A DNA stretch of 64,000 nucleotides from Drosophila miranda (taxonomy: Eukaryota; Arthropoda; Insecta; Diptera; Drosophilidae): NCBI RefSeq assembly GCF_003369915.1, contig NW_022881603.1, positions 19,279,515 to 19,343,514 of the forward strand. The letters run 5' to 3'. Shown here one piece after another: positions 20,961-33,991 of this stretch; position 1 is the stretch's first letter; each line of letters begins with the position of its first letter. The position numbers and the translations under genes were made by a program. The notes under the pieces were generated by a model. That model was not told the DNA's origin. It saw only the letters and a program-made list of their open reading frames with translations, and did not search any database.

Positions 20961-22107
20961 AACGAGGGGGAACGTTGTGAGTTGCTGCGGAGACCGCAAC
21001 TCTACATTTATACCCGATACTTAGTCAGTATGGCTCTCCTCCGGCAGACGCCGCTAATATTAAACGACACGACAAAGAGTGCGTGCGAGAGAGACAGAAA
21101 TCAGTCTGAGCGTGACGTCGGGCGCTGCGTAGCCACTGCAAATTGATTTCTTGCTTTTGGCTACAAAAATGATCCGATCTGATCCAGATTCAGCAATCTG
21201 ATAGAAATGGTCATTATCTATAATTTTGCGTTTTTAGTTTTCTCAAATGTGCAATATTGTGGATGCAACAGATTTTCGTTCTTTGTTGGGGCGGAAGGGG
21301 GTGGGGCGAAATTCTGAGATATACGTTTTATAGTGAGGTCTAACAGAAGTGCGGATACCAAATTTGGTTACTCTAGCTTTAATAGTCTCTGAGATTTGTG
21401 GATGCCCCAGATTTTCGTCCTTTGCTGGGGCGGAAGGGGGTGTGGCGAAATTTGGACACGAAACGGTCAAGGTCCGATATCACAGGAGTGTGGATACCAA
21501 ATTTGGTTGCTCTGGCTCTTATAGGTTCTGATATCCTTGAACTCATATTTTGCAATTGGCAAAGCCGACCTTGAAACCTGTGTGTTAGAGAGAGACAGAG
21601 CGAGAAAGAATGAAATTGTTTTCTTGATTCTGGCTATAATAATTATACGATCTGGTTGAGATTTTACACTCTAGAACATATAGTCAAACTCTACGACTCT
21701 GCGGTTTTGGTTTTATCGTATCTTTAAAAATGTGGATGCCACAGATTTTCGTCCTTTGTGGGGGCGGAAGTGGGCGGGGCGAAGTTTTGAAATATTTTTG
21801 TAGCAGTGACATATCACAGAAGTCTGGATCCAAAACATCGTTGCTCTAGCTCTTATAGTCTTTGAGCACTAGGCGCTGAAGGGACGGACAGACGGACGGA
21901 CGGACAGACGGACAGACGGACAGACGGACGGACGGACAGACTGACAGACGGACAGACAGACATGGCTCAATCGACTCGGCTATTGATGCTGATCAAGAAT
22001 ATATATACTTTATGGGGTCGGAAACGATTCCTTCTGGACGTTACACACATCCACTTTTACCACAAATCTAATATACCCCAATACTCATTTTGAGTATCGG
22101 GTATAAA
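20961..22107 (-). mobile_element. ISY-like element, copy 7
   Basis: Full length with an expanded (GGACAGAC)n tract at 21885-21960, longer than in copy 2. Confidence 0.85.
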
Positions 22108-22238
22108 AACCACTAAGGGCTTCTTCATCATTTCAAAAGAGCAACATGAATACTTTAAGCACAATATACCTCTGTTGTTATAATGATCGGAAAACGTATT
22201 TTCCTGTTGGCTGGTGGCTACGCCCACAAACGTACTAA
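22108..22238. other. Short piece of segment Q, second copy
   Basis: As 7768-7899; ends in GTACTAA (22232-22238). Confidence 0.75.
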
Positions 22239-22451
22239 CAAAGACTATACAATACCAAGATGTTGCATGAGCGACCAAAAAGCTGTTCTATGGCGGGTCC
22301 TAACATTAGGACCCAAAAGGCACGAGGGAGCGCGCGGGGTTTCAATTCCCTTTTCGCCTGTACTTCGTCTCTACCGCGACACCGCTGCCCATCGGTTTCG
22401 TCTGTTCGGCAATGCCTTCACCAGCAACGAAATAATTCTGGACTCTAATTC
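22239..22451. mobile_element. Foldback TIR element, copy 5 (left half only)
   Basis: Same truncation into LINE sequence as copy 2. Confidence 0.75.
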
Positions 22452-22977
22452 TTTCGTATCTTTCGTAGTGATCAGACGTGTTTTTGTTTTGCGCTCCGCA
22501 TTTTTTCCTTTTGTTTTGAATAAACAGCCGGTGTTTTCCTAACTAAATTCTAATTATACTTCCTAACCAGACAACAATCTGGAAACCTATTCTATTACGC
22601 GAGTGCATGCCTTTTGATTTGTGGTAAAACATTATTTAACTTTTTATTTTTCGACGTCGGCTTGTGCTTGTGCTTGTGTTTGTGCTGTTGCAGTGCGTGA
22701 GTACGCATTACATTGCATTGCAGTCCGCTCTTGTCTGGTAGCTTTTGTTGTTTTATCACTCTCTCGCTATCACCTCAACTTCAATACCTGTTCTTTCTCT
22801 CTCGCTCTTTAAACTTTCTGAGCAATAGCGCTCTCTGCTTAGTAGTTTTCGCTATAACCGCTCTCCACTCTGCTCTCTTTTTTTACCAATTCCGCTTCGA
22901 GCGTTGTCTGGCACATTGGTCTGATACCAATTTGTTTTGCAAATAATAGTATATATATAAATAAATAATAAAATAAA
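22452..22977 (+). mobile_element. LINE 5' UTR, uninterrupted, second unit
   Basis: DPE-like AGACGTG near 22474. Several private substitutions in the CT-rich part set this copy slightly apart. Confidence 0.65.
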
Positions 22978-23982
22978 ATGGAATACGCTGTGGTCTGTGC
23001 CAAAAAAAGCTGTAAGAAGCAGATCACCCACGATCAGCCGAATGTCCCCTGCTGGCTCTGCGACAGCGTAGTGCACGCAAAATGCGCTGGATTTTCTGGC
23101 CTCGTGAGTGATGCTATAGCCAAACGTAATGGCTTGCATTACAGTTGCGAGGCATGCCGTGCGGTGGAGAAAGACATGGTGGCTTTCATGAGGCAGACGC
23201 GGAGTGGCTTTAAGGAGCTGACCGTTGGTTTTAAAAACCAATACGATCGGCTCCTAGCCATGGAGGCTCAGTTTAGCGGTTTAAAACTGCTGAATGAGTC
23301 TCCGAGGCGGAAAAAGGTCCCTCCGCGGGATCTGCAATTGCCAACCGTCACTCAGCCGTGCGCCGCCGAAAAACTGACTCCGACCACTCCAAGTGTGCAG
23401 CAGTTGATCTCGTTTGCCACTTCAAGGGCAACGACAGCTGCTGGCGACGCAGATTCGGTAGCCGAATTCATCGCCTCGGAGAATGTGCAGCCAAGTACGT
23501 CTGCAGCGTCCGTGTCCGTGGTGTCCGCAAGTTCGCTAGTTGTCCCGTCTATCCCGATCCCACCAGTAAATAGACGTTCCGGACCTCCGGATATTGCCAC
23601 CACAGGTACTAGGCCTGTGGTGACTAAACCACTGGTGGGAGTCCCACCAAAACGACAAGTTTTTGTTTCACGGCTGGCCCCTGACCTCACATCTAATGAT
23701 GTAATTGCTTTTATTCAAAGCAAAATAAAAGCCGTGGGTTTAAAGGTGGAGAAATTTAACTTCTCTTATGCCAGGGAGATAGCCTCGTTTAAGATAAGCA
23801 TCTCCCCAACTCAATTTGACACCATTTGCTCCGCCAAATTTTGGCCGGAGCATTTGGTGGTGAAGGAGTTTAAGGCTAAGAAGAAGAATAGGCCCCCCAT
23901 ATCCCTTCCAAACCTTTCCAGTGTGCCACCCTCAACCTCAACCTCAACTTCCCGTCTTGCTTCCACCTTTCCAAAAAACTAA
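22978..23982 (+). CDS. LINE ORF1, copy 2, 334 aa
   Basis: Intact frame with the canonical finger (LCDSVVHAKC). One coding change relative to the other copies is KVPPRD for KVTPRD. It has the longer STSTSTS tract near the C-terminus. It is followed at once by the second gene A promoter copy; no ORF2. Confidence 0.85.
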   Translation: MEYAVVCAKKSCKKQITHDQPNVPCWLCDSVVHAKCAGFSGLVSDAIAKRNGLHYSCEACRAVEKDMVAFMRQTRSGFKELTVGFKNQYDRLLAMEAQFSGLKLLNESPRRKKVPPRDLQLPTVTQPCAAEKLTPTTPSVQQLISFATSRATTAAGDADSVAEFIASENVQPSTSAASVSVVSASSLVVPSIPIPPVNRRSGPPDIATTGTRPVVTKPLVGVPPKRQVFVSRLAPDLTSNDVIAFIQSKIKAVGLKVEKFNFSYAREIASFKISISPTQFDTICSAKFWPEHLVVKEFKAKKKNRPPISLPNLSSVPPSTSTSTSRLASTFPKN

Positions 23983-24594
23983 CTTCTCTTTTAGTAACCT
24001 ATTCTCTGCAAAACAACCAGCCCGGTTCAATAAAAATTTTGAAAGAAAAAATAATATAATAGAACACGGTAGCTAGCAGTGTGACCGCGGACTTATCGAT
24101 CCGTCAGAAATCTATCAAAACATACCGTCTCATTTCAAAAATATACCGTAAATATACTGACGAATTCAAGTTCTATTTTACATATTCCTCGTTTTTCATC
24201 TTCCGTTGAATAATGCTGCCTAACTAAAATCTTTAGTTCTGCCCACATAATTTTATCCGATTAATGAATCAATTTTCTACTTAACTGGCTTATTCTAAAT
24301 ACTGGCTTTTATTGCATTTTGCGTAAAAAAAGGTTATAGCGAAATTGGTCACACAAAAAATCGAAAGGGGATAGTCGTTCCAATTGCTCAATTTCTTTAT
24401 TCCCTTGAATAATTCTGGCTAACTAAAATCCTTAGTTCTGCCCACATAACTTAAGGTTGTTAATGAATACATTTTCCTCAAGATTGACTAGTTTTTATTC
24501 CTTGCTTTTATTGTATTTTGGCTAAAACAAGGCTTAAACAAAATAGTTCAACAAAAAAACAGTCGCATAGTTGCTGGTATTTTTCCGATTATCT
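23983..24594 (-). promoter_or_regulatory. Duplicated gene A promoter region, copy 2
   Basis: Motif 1 at 24078-24086, TATCGAT at 24094-24100, pointing antisense into ORF1. The upstream tandem pair is also present. Confidence 0.65.
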
Positions 24595-24632
24595 ATCGTA
24601 GTGATCAGACGTGTTTTTGTTTTGCGCTCCGC
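24595..24632 (+). mobile_element. LINE 5' end, cut by ISY copy 8
   Basis: Counterpart of 10250-10287. Confidence 0.65.
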
Positions 24633-25740
24633 ATTTTTATACCCGTTACTCAAAATGAGTATTGGGGTATATTAGATTTGTGGTGAAAATGGATGTGTGT
24701 AACGTCCAGAAGGAATCGTTTCCGACCCCATAAAGTATATATATTCTTGATCATAATCAATAGCCGAGTCGATTGAGCCATGTCTGTCTGTCCGTCCGTC
24801 CGTCCGTCCGTCTGTCCGTCCCCTTCATCGCCAAATGCTCAAAGACTATAAGAGCTAGAGCAACGATGTTTTGGATCCAGACTTCTGTGATATGTCACTG
24901 CTACAAAACTATTTCAAAACTTCGCCCCGCCCACTTCCGCCCCACAAAGGACGAAAATCTGTGGCATCCACATTTTTAAAGGTACGATAAACCCAAAAAC
25001 CCAGAATCGTAGAGAATGACCATATCTTTTAGACTGCAGAATCTGAATAGGATATTATTATTATAGCCAGCATCAAGAAAACAATTTCATTTTTTCTCGC
25101 CCTGTCTCTCTCTAACACACACGTAGCATAGGCGGCTTTGCTTAGAGTAAAACATTAGCGCCTAAATCTCAGAGACTATAAAAGCTAGAGCAACCAAATT
25201 TGGTATCCAGACTCCTAATATATCGTACCGAGACGAGATTGTTTCAAAATTTCGCCACACCCCCTTCCGCCGCGGCAAAGGACGAAGAACTGGGGATATT
25301 CACAAATCTCAAAGACTATTAACGCTAGAGTAACCAAATTTAGTATCCGCACTCCTGTTAGATCTCACTATAAAACGTATATCTCAAAATTTCGCCCCAC
25401 CCCCTTCCGCCTACACAAAGGACGAAAATCTGTTGCATGCACAATATTGCAGATTCGAGAAAACTAAAAACGCAGAATCATAGATAACGACCATATCTAT
25501 CTGATTGCTGAATCTGGATCAGATCAGATCATTTTTATAGCCAAAGGAAACAAATCAATTTGCAGTGGCTACGCAGCGCGTGACGTCACGCTCAGACTGA
25601 TTTTCTGTCTCTCTCGCACGCACTCTTTGTCGTGTCGTTTAATATTAGTGACGTCTGCCGGAGGGGAGCCATACTGACTTAGTATCGGGTATAACTGTAG
25701 AGTTGCGGTGTCCGCAGCAACTCACAACGTTCCCCTCGTT
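24633..25740 (+). mobile_element. ISY-like element, copy 8 (type I)
   Basis: Counterpart of copy 3. Its (TCCG)n tract is shorter and the 3' end has one C fewer (TCCCCTCG). Confidence 0.85.
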
Positions 25741-26203
25741 TCCTTTTGTTTTGAATAAACAGCCGGTGTTTTCCTAACTAAATTCTAATTATACTTTCTA
25801 ACCAGACAACAATCTGGAAACCTATTCATTTACGCGAGTGCATGCCTTTTGATTTGTGTTAAAACATTATTTAACTTTTTATTTTTCGGCGTCGGCTTGT
25901 GCTTGTGCTTGTGTTTGTGTTGTTGCAGTGAGTGAGTACGCATTACATTGCATTGCAGTCCGCTCTCGTATGGTAGCTTTTGTTGTTTTATCACTCTCTC
26001 GCTATAACCTCAACTTTAATAACTGTTCTTTCTCTCTCGCTCTTTAAACTTTCTGAGCAATAGCGCTCTCTGCTTAGTAGCTCTCGCTATAACCGCTCTC
26101 CACTCTGCTCTCTTTTTTTACCAATTCCGCTTTGAGCGTTGTTTGGCACATTGGTCTGATACCAATTTGTTTTGCAAATAATAGTAAATAAATAAATAAT
26201 AAA
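25741..26203 (+). mobile_element. LINE 5' UTR right of ISY, second unit
   Basis: Counterpart of 11406-11868. Confidence 0.7.
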
Positions 26204-26318
26204 ATGGAATACGCTGTGGTCTGTGCCAAAAAAAGCTGTAAGAAGCAGATCACCCACGATCAGCCGAATGTCCCCTGCTGGCTCTGCGACAGCGTAGTGC
26301 ACGCAAAATGCGTTGGTT
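26204..26318 (+). pseudogene. LINE ORF1 fragment fused to ISY, copy B
   Basis: Same 37-codon fragment and same filler junction as at 11869, proving a single origin before amplification. Confidence 0.8.
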
Positions 26319-27146
26319 TTGGATCAAAACATCAGAGCAACGATGTTTTGGATCCAGACTTCTGTGATATGTCACTGCTACAAAACTATTTCAAAACTTC
26401 GCCCCGCCCACTTCCGCCCCCACAAAGGACGAAAATCTGTGGCATCCACATTTTTAAAGGTACGATAAACCCAAAAACGTAGAATTGTAGAGAATGACCA
26501 TATCTTTAAGACTGCGGAATCTGAATTGGATCGTATCATTATTATAGCCAGCATCAAGAAAACAATTTCATTTTTTCTCGCCCTGTCTCTCTCTAACACA
26601 CACGTAGCATAGGCGGCTTTGCTTAGAGTAAAACATTAGCGCCTAGATCTCAGAGACTACAAAACCTAAAGCAACCAAATTTGGTATCCACACTCCTAAT
26701 ATATCTGACCGAGACGAGTTTGTTTCAAAATTTCGCCACACCCCCTTCCGCCCCCGCAAAGGACGAAAATCTGGGGAGGCTAGAGTAACCAAATTTGGTA
26801 TCCGCACTCCTGTTAGATCTTACTATAAAACGTGTATCTCAAAATTTCGCCCCACCCCCTTTCGCCCACACAAAGGACGAAAATCATAGATAATGACCAT
26901 ATCTATCAGATTGCTGAATCTGGATCAGATCAGATCATTTTTATAGCCAATAGGAACAAATCAATTTGCAGTGGCTACGCAGCGCCCGACGTCACGCTCA
27001 GACTGATTTTCTGTCTCTCTCGCACGCACTTTTTGTCATGTCGTTTAATATTAGCGGCGTCTGCCGGAGGAGAGCCATACTGACTTAGTATCGGGTATAA
27101 CCGTAGAGTTGCGGTGTCCGCAGCAACTCACAACGTTCCCCTCGTT
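26319..27146 (+). mobile_element. ISY-like element, copy 9 (5'-truncated, type I)
   Basis: Counterpart of copy 4. Confidence 0.85.
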
Positions 27147-27861
27147 TTAATTATCTTATTGCCCTAGCTTATACTCGACCCTTAAATATATATAATTTTC
27201 TTTCTACCCATGTATTTAGCTTTAGGCCCTATCGTTAAAAATAAATATTGTTAATGATTTGGAAATGATTTGTTAGAAGATTTTTGTTTAGGAGCCATGC
27301 AGGGATCGATGAGGGAGAGTGGAGTATGACCCCAGGCGAGTAAAGGGATCATCCATAAGCCATATTTTCTCCGGAATTAGGATGATCTAAATTGCGAGGG
27401 CCATGGCTGTTGCATCCAACACCAGCACAGCTACCCGTCCGTTTGGATATGCATGGCGGAAGCCAACTTCCCTTTCCCCTTAATTCCTTTGTCCCTTCTA
27501 ATTCCCCCAGCCTCCTCATCCTCCTTCCCCAACCCCCTGACACTAGTCATACGGTCATACGCAGGGTAATGCACGCGAACAAAAATAATAAGATAAGGCA
27601 TCGACGCGAGCACGTAAAGGAAAGACCAGTATAGGAACCCCCCCATACTACCGACCATACAGCCGGAGCCAGCGCGTGCACCAGTCCTGCCCGATACACC
27701 CCCGACCAGCTCGAGTGGCACCGCCACACACAACAATCGTTGTATGTGATATGCTACATTTATCTTATTTTGGCGCCCAACGTGGGGCCCGATCCGGCCT
27801 GCCCCATTTAAAGAAATACCTTGGTCAAAAGTAACACCTGACTTTTATCCGTGCTAGACCG
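27147..27861 (+). mobile_element. LTR plus primer binding site fragment, copy 2
   Basis: PBS at 27771-27788. A handful of substitutions relative to copy 1. Confidence 0.7.
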
Positions 27862-28009
27862 TTTTTATACCCGATACTCAAAATGAGTATTGGGGTATAT
27901 TAGATTTGTGGTAAAAGTGGATGTGTGTAACGTCCAGAAGGAATCGTTTCCGACCCCATAAAGTATATATATTCTTGATCAGCATCAATAGCCGAGTCGA
28001 TTGAGCCAT

Positions 28010-28043
<34 letters not shown>

Positions 28044-28853
28044 CCGTCTGTCCGTCCGTCCGTCTGTCCGTCCCCTTCAGCGCCTAGTGCTCAAAGACTA
28101 TAAGAGCTAGAGCAACGATGTTTTGTATCCAGACTTCTGTGATATGTCACTGCTACAAAAATATTTCAAAACTTCGCCCCGCCCACTTCCGCCCCCACAA
28201 AGGACGAAAATCTGTGGCATCCACATTTTTAAAGATACGATAAAACCAAAAACGCGGAATCGTAGAGGATGACTATATGTTCTAGAGTGTAAAATCTCAA
28301 CCAGATCGTATAATTATTATAGCCAGAATCAAGAAAACAATTTCATTCTTTCTCGCTCTGTCTCTAACACACAGGTTTCATTGTCGGTTTTGCCAATTGC
28401 AAAATATGAGTTCAAGGATCTCAGAACCTATAAGGGCCAGAGCAACCAAATTTGGTATCCACACTCCTGTGATATCGGACCTTGACCGTTTCGTGTCCAA
28501 ATTTTGCCACACCCCCTTCCGCCCCCACAAAGGACGAAAATCTGTTGCATCCACAATATTGCAGATTCGAGAAAACTAAAAACGCAGAATCATAGATAAT
28601 GACCATACCTATTAGATTCCTGAATCCGGATCAGATCGGATCATTTTTGTAGCCAAAAGCAAGAAATCAATTTGCAGTGGCTACGCAGCATCCGACGACA
28701 CGCTCAGACTGATTTTCTGTCTCTCTCGCACGCACTCTTTGTCGTGTCGTTTAATATTAGCGGCGTCTGCCGGAGGAGAGCCATACTGACTTAGTATCGG
28801 GTATAACTGTAGAGTTGCGGTGTCCGCAGCAACTCACAACGTTCCCCCTCGTT
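27862..28853 (+). mobile_element. ISY-like element, copy 10 (short GA tract)
   Basis: Counterpart of copy 5; the 4-nt shorter CT tract lies at about 28346-28372. Confidence 0.85.
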
Positions 28854-30608
28854 TTCATTATTTCTTTTATATTTGCTACGTTTTTTTCTCTCACTTTATC
28901 TTCTTTTGCGTTTAGTTTCTGGCTTTCAGCCCAATTTAATAGTTTTTCGATTTGTTGAAAAGCAAATGCCAGCCAGAGCACAGAAAATAAATTGTCACAA
29001 AAATACTAGTCAACTCCTCTCGTTCTTGTTCTGTTCGCCGCAAAAACCGCCGGGCAATACGGGCCGGGCAGGCATTACGACAAAGTTTCCTCCAGGACAC
29101 ACTCGAACCAGAAACAGAACCAGAAGCTCGAGACGGCGACAGACTCCTTGGCCTTATCTTTATCAGTTTCGGGGAGGCGAGTGAAAAGCACAGCGATGTC
29201 CTTGTCGTCACATATCGAGTGCAAAAAGTTCGACGACTGCCCAATTGCTGCACTTTTCCATTGCTCGCTCCCCTCCCCCTCCCCGTCCTGGACTGAAGGA
29301 CTGGAGTCAAGCTGTAAATAACTTCAGATTGAAGAAGAAATGGAAAATTTTTAATTGAATTCATTGCGTTTTGATTGCACACACACACGTGCACATCCAC
29401 CCACAAGATAATTATCAACTTAGTAAAAAAATAACCAACTGTCTTTTTTAAATGTCCCATAAAATCTCATAAAAGCGCATAAATGCCTCTATGGTTGTAA
29501 ATATGCTCGTTCTGGTCTCGGGCCCGACATGCACTCAATGAATGAAATGTGTGCACAATGTTGAAAATAGATGTGACACTCATCCCCCGCCCCCGAAAGT
29601 GGGGTTGTGTCTTCGACTTCCTTCTCCATCTCGTGCCTGCCGCTGCGGCTGCCTGCTCCTGATGGTATTGTTGCTGCTCATACGGCTGGCAGGGCATGTA
29701 GTGCTGGGTTGTACAACTTCCGCTTATATGGCCAACACAACAGCATGATAAATTGATGGCTGCCAGCGCGGTGCTTTAAAAATGCAAAGAAGGCCGACTA
29801 CCCAGAGGAAAGTGAGTGCGTGCGTGCGAAGGGGTTGAGTGTTCGGAGTAACCTTTTAGCTTCCAAGTCCTCTGCACCGAATGGAACCCACAAACGTGAC
29901 CTATAATCTGAAAATTGCATTAAAACGTAATTCCATTAAAATGTAATCAAAAATTTAAGTTAATCACCGGCCGAATCTCATAGCAACCAGCTTTTATTCT
30001 CGCATGAGCGTTGCCAGACATTGAAGAAAAGGATACACATTGTACTCTACATGTCATATATAAATACACCAACTGGCTATGAAATGACGCCGTTGAATCA
30101 AACATTAGGTGCCGCCAGGTTCAGGTTCAGATTTAGATTGCGCGTAACCATTTAAAATGTATTAATATAATAAAAAGACAGATGCAACCAGCGTCCCAAA
30201 AAAAAACAGTGCCAACGGCAGAGTTATAAAATCTTAGCAGAAAAAAATCTTTCCCCCACAATAGGCCAAATCTCAATTCCTTCAATATATAGCAGATTAT
30301 TATATTTGATTTTCAATTTACTTTTATTTTATGCATTTTATTCTCGAACAAAACAACCTGGAAGAGAGAGATAACATAATTAACACATTGATTTGGAAAC
30401 TAATTCAAGTTCTTAATGGAAATGAATAATCAGTTGGGGAAAGAAGACAAAATCAGCATGATGTTTGAGATTCTAAGAAGAAAAAACCACTAAGGGCTTC
30501 TTCATCATTTCAAAAGAGCAACATGAATACTTTAAGCACAATATACCTCTGTTGTTATAATGATCGGAAAAGGTATTTTCCTGTTGGCTGGTGGCTACGC
30601 CCACAAAC
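28854..30608. other. Segment Q, copy 2
   Basis: As copy 1, plus AGAGTTATAAAATC inserted before TTAGCAGAAAAAAATC (about 30221), an indel that groups Q copies. The C homopolymer near 29585 is one base shorter, shifting the Q-rich frame. Confidence 0.6.
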
Positions 30609-30615
30609 GTACTAA

Positions 30616-31649
30616 CAAAGACTATACAATACCAAGATGTTGCATGAGCGACCAAAAAGCTGTTCTATGGCGGGTCCTAACATTAGGACCCAAAAGGCAC
30701 GAGGGAGCGCGCGGGGTTTCAATTCCCTTTTCGCCTGTACTTCGTCTCTACCGCGACCCCGCTGCCCATCGGTTTCGTCTGTTCGGCAATGCCTTCACCA
30801 GCAACGAAATAATTCTGGACTCTAATTCGAGCCTCAGCACCGTCGAAGCGGTGATCGCGGATCGCCGATGTCTTTGGAGCGGCACAGTGGGACGCATGAG
30901 GAACAAATGCTTTTTCAATTTTCGTTTGACGCTTCATGGTACGGACGCGCGGGGCTAGTACTTCAATTCTCTTTTACGCTACCTTCGCCTCCGAAGTGCT
31001 ACTCGGCTTCGTCAATGCCTCGGTCAGCACGAGCTCGAGCCAACCCAGAAATATGCTTGTAGTTGTGTATATGTGTGTATGTCCTACGTCGGCACGGCCA
31101 TAAACCGGTTTCGCCCGCAGCATATAAGGCTTTTAGCTTCACACACAAGCGCATTGAAAGCATGTCAGTGCCTACGTGCCGAAACCGTAGGGCAGCGTGG
31201 TCGCTGATGTCTTTGGCGCGGCACAGTGGGGACTCAGCCGAAATAGTCAAACAATTGTATGAGTGCTTTAGATAAATTTAATGTACGCATCTAATAGAGA
31301 ATTTTCCAATCGAATTTTCAAGATAGTTTTAGTTTAGGAGATATAAGCACTCAAAGTTTAACATTTTTTCAGTGTGCAAATATTTATTTACTAACTAACT
31401 AATTTAGCAAGCTGAGACGGCCAAAGGTCCCACTGTGCCGCTCCAAAGACATCGGCGATCCGCGACCTCCGCTTCGACGGTGCTGTTGCCGAACAGACAA
31501 AACCGATGGGCAGCGGGGTCGCGGTAGAGACGAAGTACAGGCGAAAAGGGAATTGAAACCCCGCGCGCCTTTTGGGTCCTAATGTTAGGACACGCCATAG
31601 AACAGCTTTTTGGTCGCTCATGCGACATCTTGGTATTGTATAGTCTTTG
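30616..31649. mobile_element. Foldback TIR element, copy 6 (long near-identical arms)
   Basis: The left outer arm 30616-30893 and right outer arm about 31420-31649 are the same sequence in inverted orientation, with only small indels (a 45-nt block and a 12-nt block present on the left only). A transcript would fold into a stem of about 230 bp with a loop of about 525 nt. The left flank is GTACTAA (30609-30615), the right flank GTAACAT. Confidence 0.75.
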
Positions 31650-31675
31650 GTAACATGCAAATAATTGTAATTGTT

Positions 31676-31779
31676 GAGCGTTTTATGTTCAGACAGGGAA
31701 AAGTGAACAGCATGGTTGTTTAGGTTTCTACTCAGAAGAGGGAATCCTGAGTTAGGATATTCATCAAAATAAAACGCTT
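31676..31779 (-). ncRNA. Box C/D unit d in gene B copy 3
   Basis: Boxes intact; outermost stem pair lost as in T1. Confidence 0.7.
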
Positions 31780-32172
31780 CGCAAAAAACCATCTAAAGTA
31801 AGTTTCCAAAACTTGACCTTATATATTCTGCTGAATCTGATCAACTGGTGTAGAGCAAATCATCAGAGCTTCAATTATTTATCAATTAATATGATTTGCT
31901 ATAGCGGAAAGTCAGAAGCTGATTTGACGACAATATCAGCTTCGAAAAGGTTGTAACATGTGGGATTCTAATGAACTATACTGAAGTAACATCATTTAAA
32001 GAGTTTAAGGTAAAACAAATGAGTAGAAAACCTACCAGCACAAGCAATGCAATACTTTGAAGTCTTCAGGGTACTTCGGATAAAGGCAACACTGTAAAGA
32101 AGACATAAAAATTGCTATAAACATCACATATAAACTCGGTCTTCCCACCAATATGATGATGGTCTAGTTGAT

Positions 32173-32239
32173 TCAGGTAAATTTCTCCGCATTTTCTACT
32201 CAGTAGAACGCAAGTTAATAGATAAAAGGTATTCATCAT
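32173..32239 (-). ncRNA. Box C/D unit b in gene B copy 3
   Basis: Identical to copy 1. Confidence 0.6.
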
Positions 32240-32450
32240 GTAAATATTTAAACCAAGCTTTACAGACTGACGTATACGTATGTATATCTTACCTAGCTTC
32301 ATGATCCTTATTTGTTCTATCTTTTCGATAGACCAGTTCGTAGTTCAGACGTCTTTCAACGGGGGTATACACTGCAAATTAAGGTAATTAAGAATCCTTT
32401 AGAATACAATATCACTAGCATGGTAGTAATAGCATGAATTTCAAATACAA

Positions 32451-32516
32451 TCAGTTGCAATAATTGCAGCCATGGAGATTTAATCAAAAACATCATACGG
32501 TAATTACTTTCATCAT
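32451..32516 (-). ncRNA. Box C/D unit a2 in gene B copy 3
   Basis: Identical to copy 1. Confidence 0.6.
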
Positions 32517-32699
32517 AGTATTCAAAATTCATCAAATATTTGTATGTACTTATGCTGTTTACCTTCTATTTATGGTATGAATTGGGGTTCCTCCGTTGAT
32601 CCAAATTACGGAGGATCGTCACTAAAAGTACAAATGAATACTCAATTTAATAAAATATCACTAGAATATATACATAGTTTACGTTGATTTGAAAGATAA

Positions 32700-32766
32700 T
32701 CAGTTGCAATAATTGCAGCCATGGAGATTTAAATCAATAAAATCATACGGTAATTACTATCATCAC
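32700..32766 (-). ncRNA. Box C/D unit a1 in gene B copy 3
   Basis: Identical to copy 1. Confidence 0.6.
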
Positions 32767-32874
32767 ATAAAAGTTGTATGTATATTTTGTTCAACGCTTT
32801 TTAAACTTACCCAAAACGCACATCTGACAGATAGAATACGATTGAAGTGCGGCTGATCAAGAAATGCACCTAAA

Positions 32875-33991
32875 AACGAGGGGGAACGTTGTGAGTTGCT
32901 GCGGAGACCGCAACTCTACATTTATACCCGATACTTAGTCAGTATGGCTCTCCTCCGGCAGACGCCGCTAATATTAAACGACACGACAAAGAGTGCGTGC
33001 GAGACAGAAATCAGTCTGAGCGTGACGTCGGGCGCTGCGTAGCCACTGCAAATTGATTTCTTGCTTTTGGCTACAAAAATGATCCGATCTGATCCAGATT
33101 CAGCAATCTAATAGATATGGTCATTATCTATGATTTTGCGTTTTTAGTTTTCTCAAATGTGCAATATTGTGGATGCAACAGATTTTCGTCCTTTGTGGGG
33201 GCGGAAGGGGGTGGGGCGAAATTCTGAGATATACGTTTTATAGTGAGATCTAACAGAAGTGCGGATACCAAATTTGGTTACTCTAGCCTTAATAGTCTCT
33301 GAGATTTGTGGATGCCCCAGATTTTCGTCCTTTGCGGGGGCGGAAGGGGGTGTGGCGAAATTTGGACACGAAACGGTCAAGGTCCGATATCACAGGAGTG
33401 TGGATACCAAATTTGGTTGCTCTGGCTCTAATAGGTTCTGATATCCTTGAACTCATATTTTGCAATTGGCAAAACCGACCATGAAACCTGTGTGTTAGAG
33501 AGAGACAGAGCGAGAAAGAATGAAATTGTTTTCTTGATTCTGGCTATAATAATTATACGATCTGGTTGAGATTTTACACTCTAGAACATATAGTCATCCT
33601 CTACGATTCCGCGTTTTTGGTTTTATCGTATCTTTAAAAATGTGGATGCCACAGATTTTCGTCCTTTGTGGGGGCGGAAGTGGGCGGGGCGAAGTTTTGA
33701 AATATTTTTGTAGCAGTGACATATCACAGAAGTCTGGATCCAAAACATCGTTGCTCTAGCTCTTATAGTCTTTGAGCACTAGGCGCTGAAGGGGACGGAC
33801 AGACGGACGGACGGACAGACGGACAGACGGACAGACAGACAGACAGACAGGGCTCAATCGACTCGGCTATTGATGCTGATCAACAATATATATACTATTG
33901 GGGTCGGAAACGATTCCTTCTGGACGTTACACACATCCACTTTTACCACAAATCTAATATACCCCAATACTCATTTTGAGTATCGGGTATA
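32875..33991 (-). mobile_element. ISY-like element, copy 11
   Basis: Full length. It lies between two parts of gene B: exon 1 on its left and the exon 6 region on its right. Confidence 0.85.

Larger units (their letters stand above)
31650..32874 (-). ncRNA. snoRNA host gene B, copy 3 (five exons)
   Basis: Exons 32811-32869, 32563-32621, 32293-32371, 32036-32091 and 31818-31868. The weak unit c is at 31912-31995 with its 9-bp hairpin intact. Confidence 0.7.
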
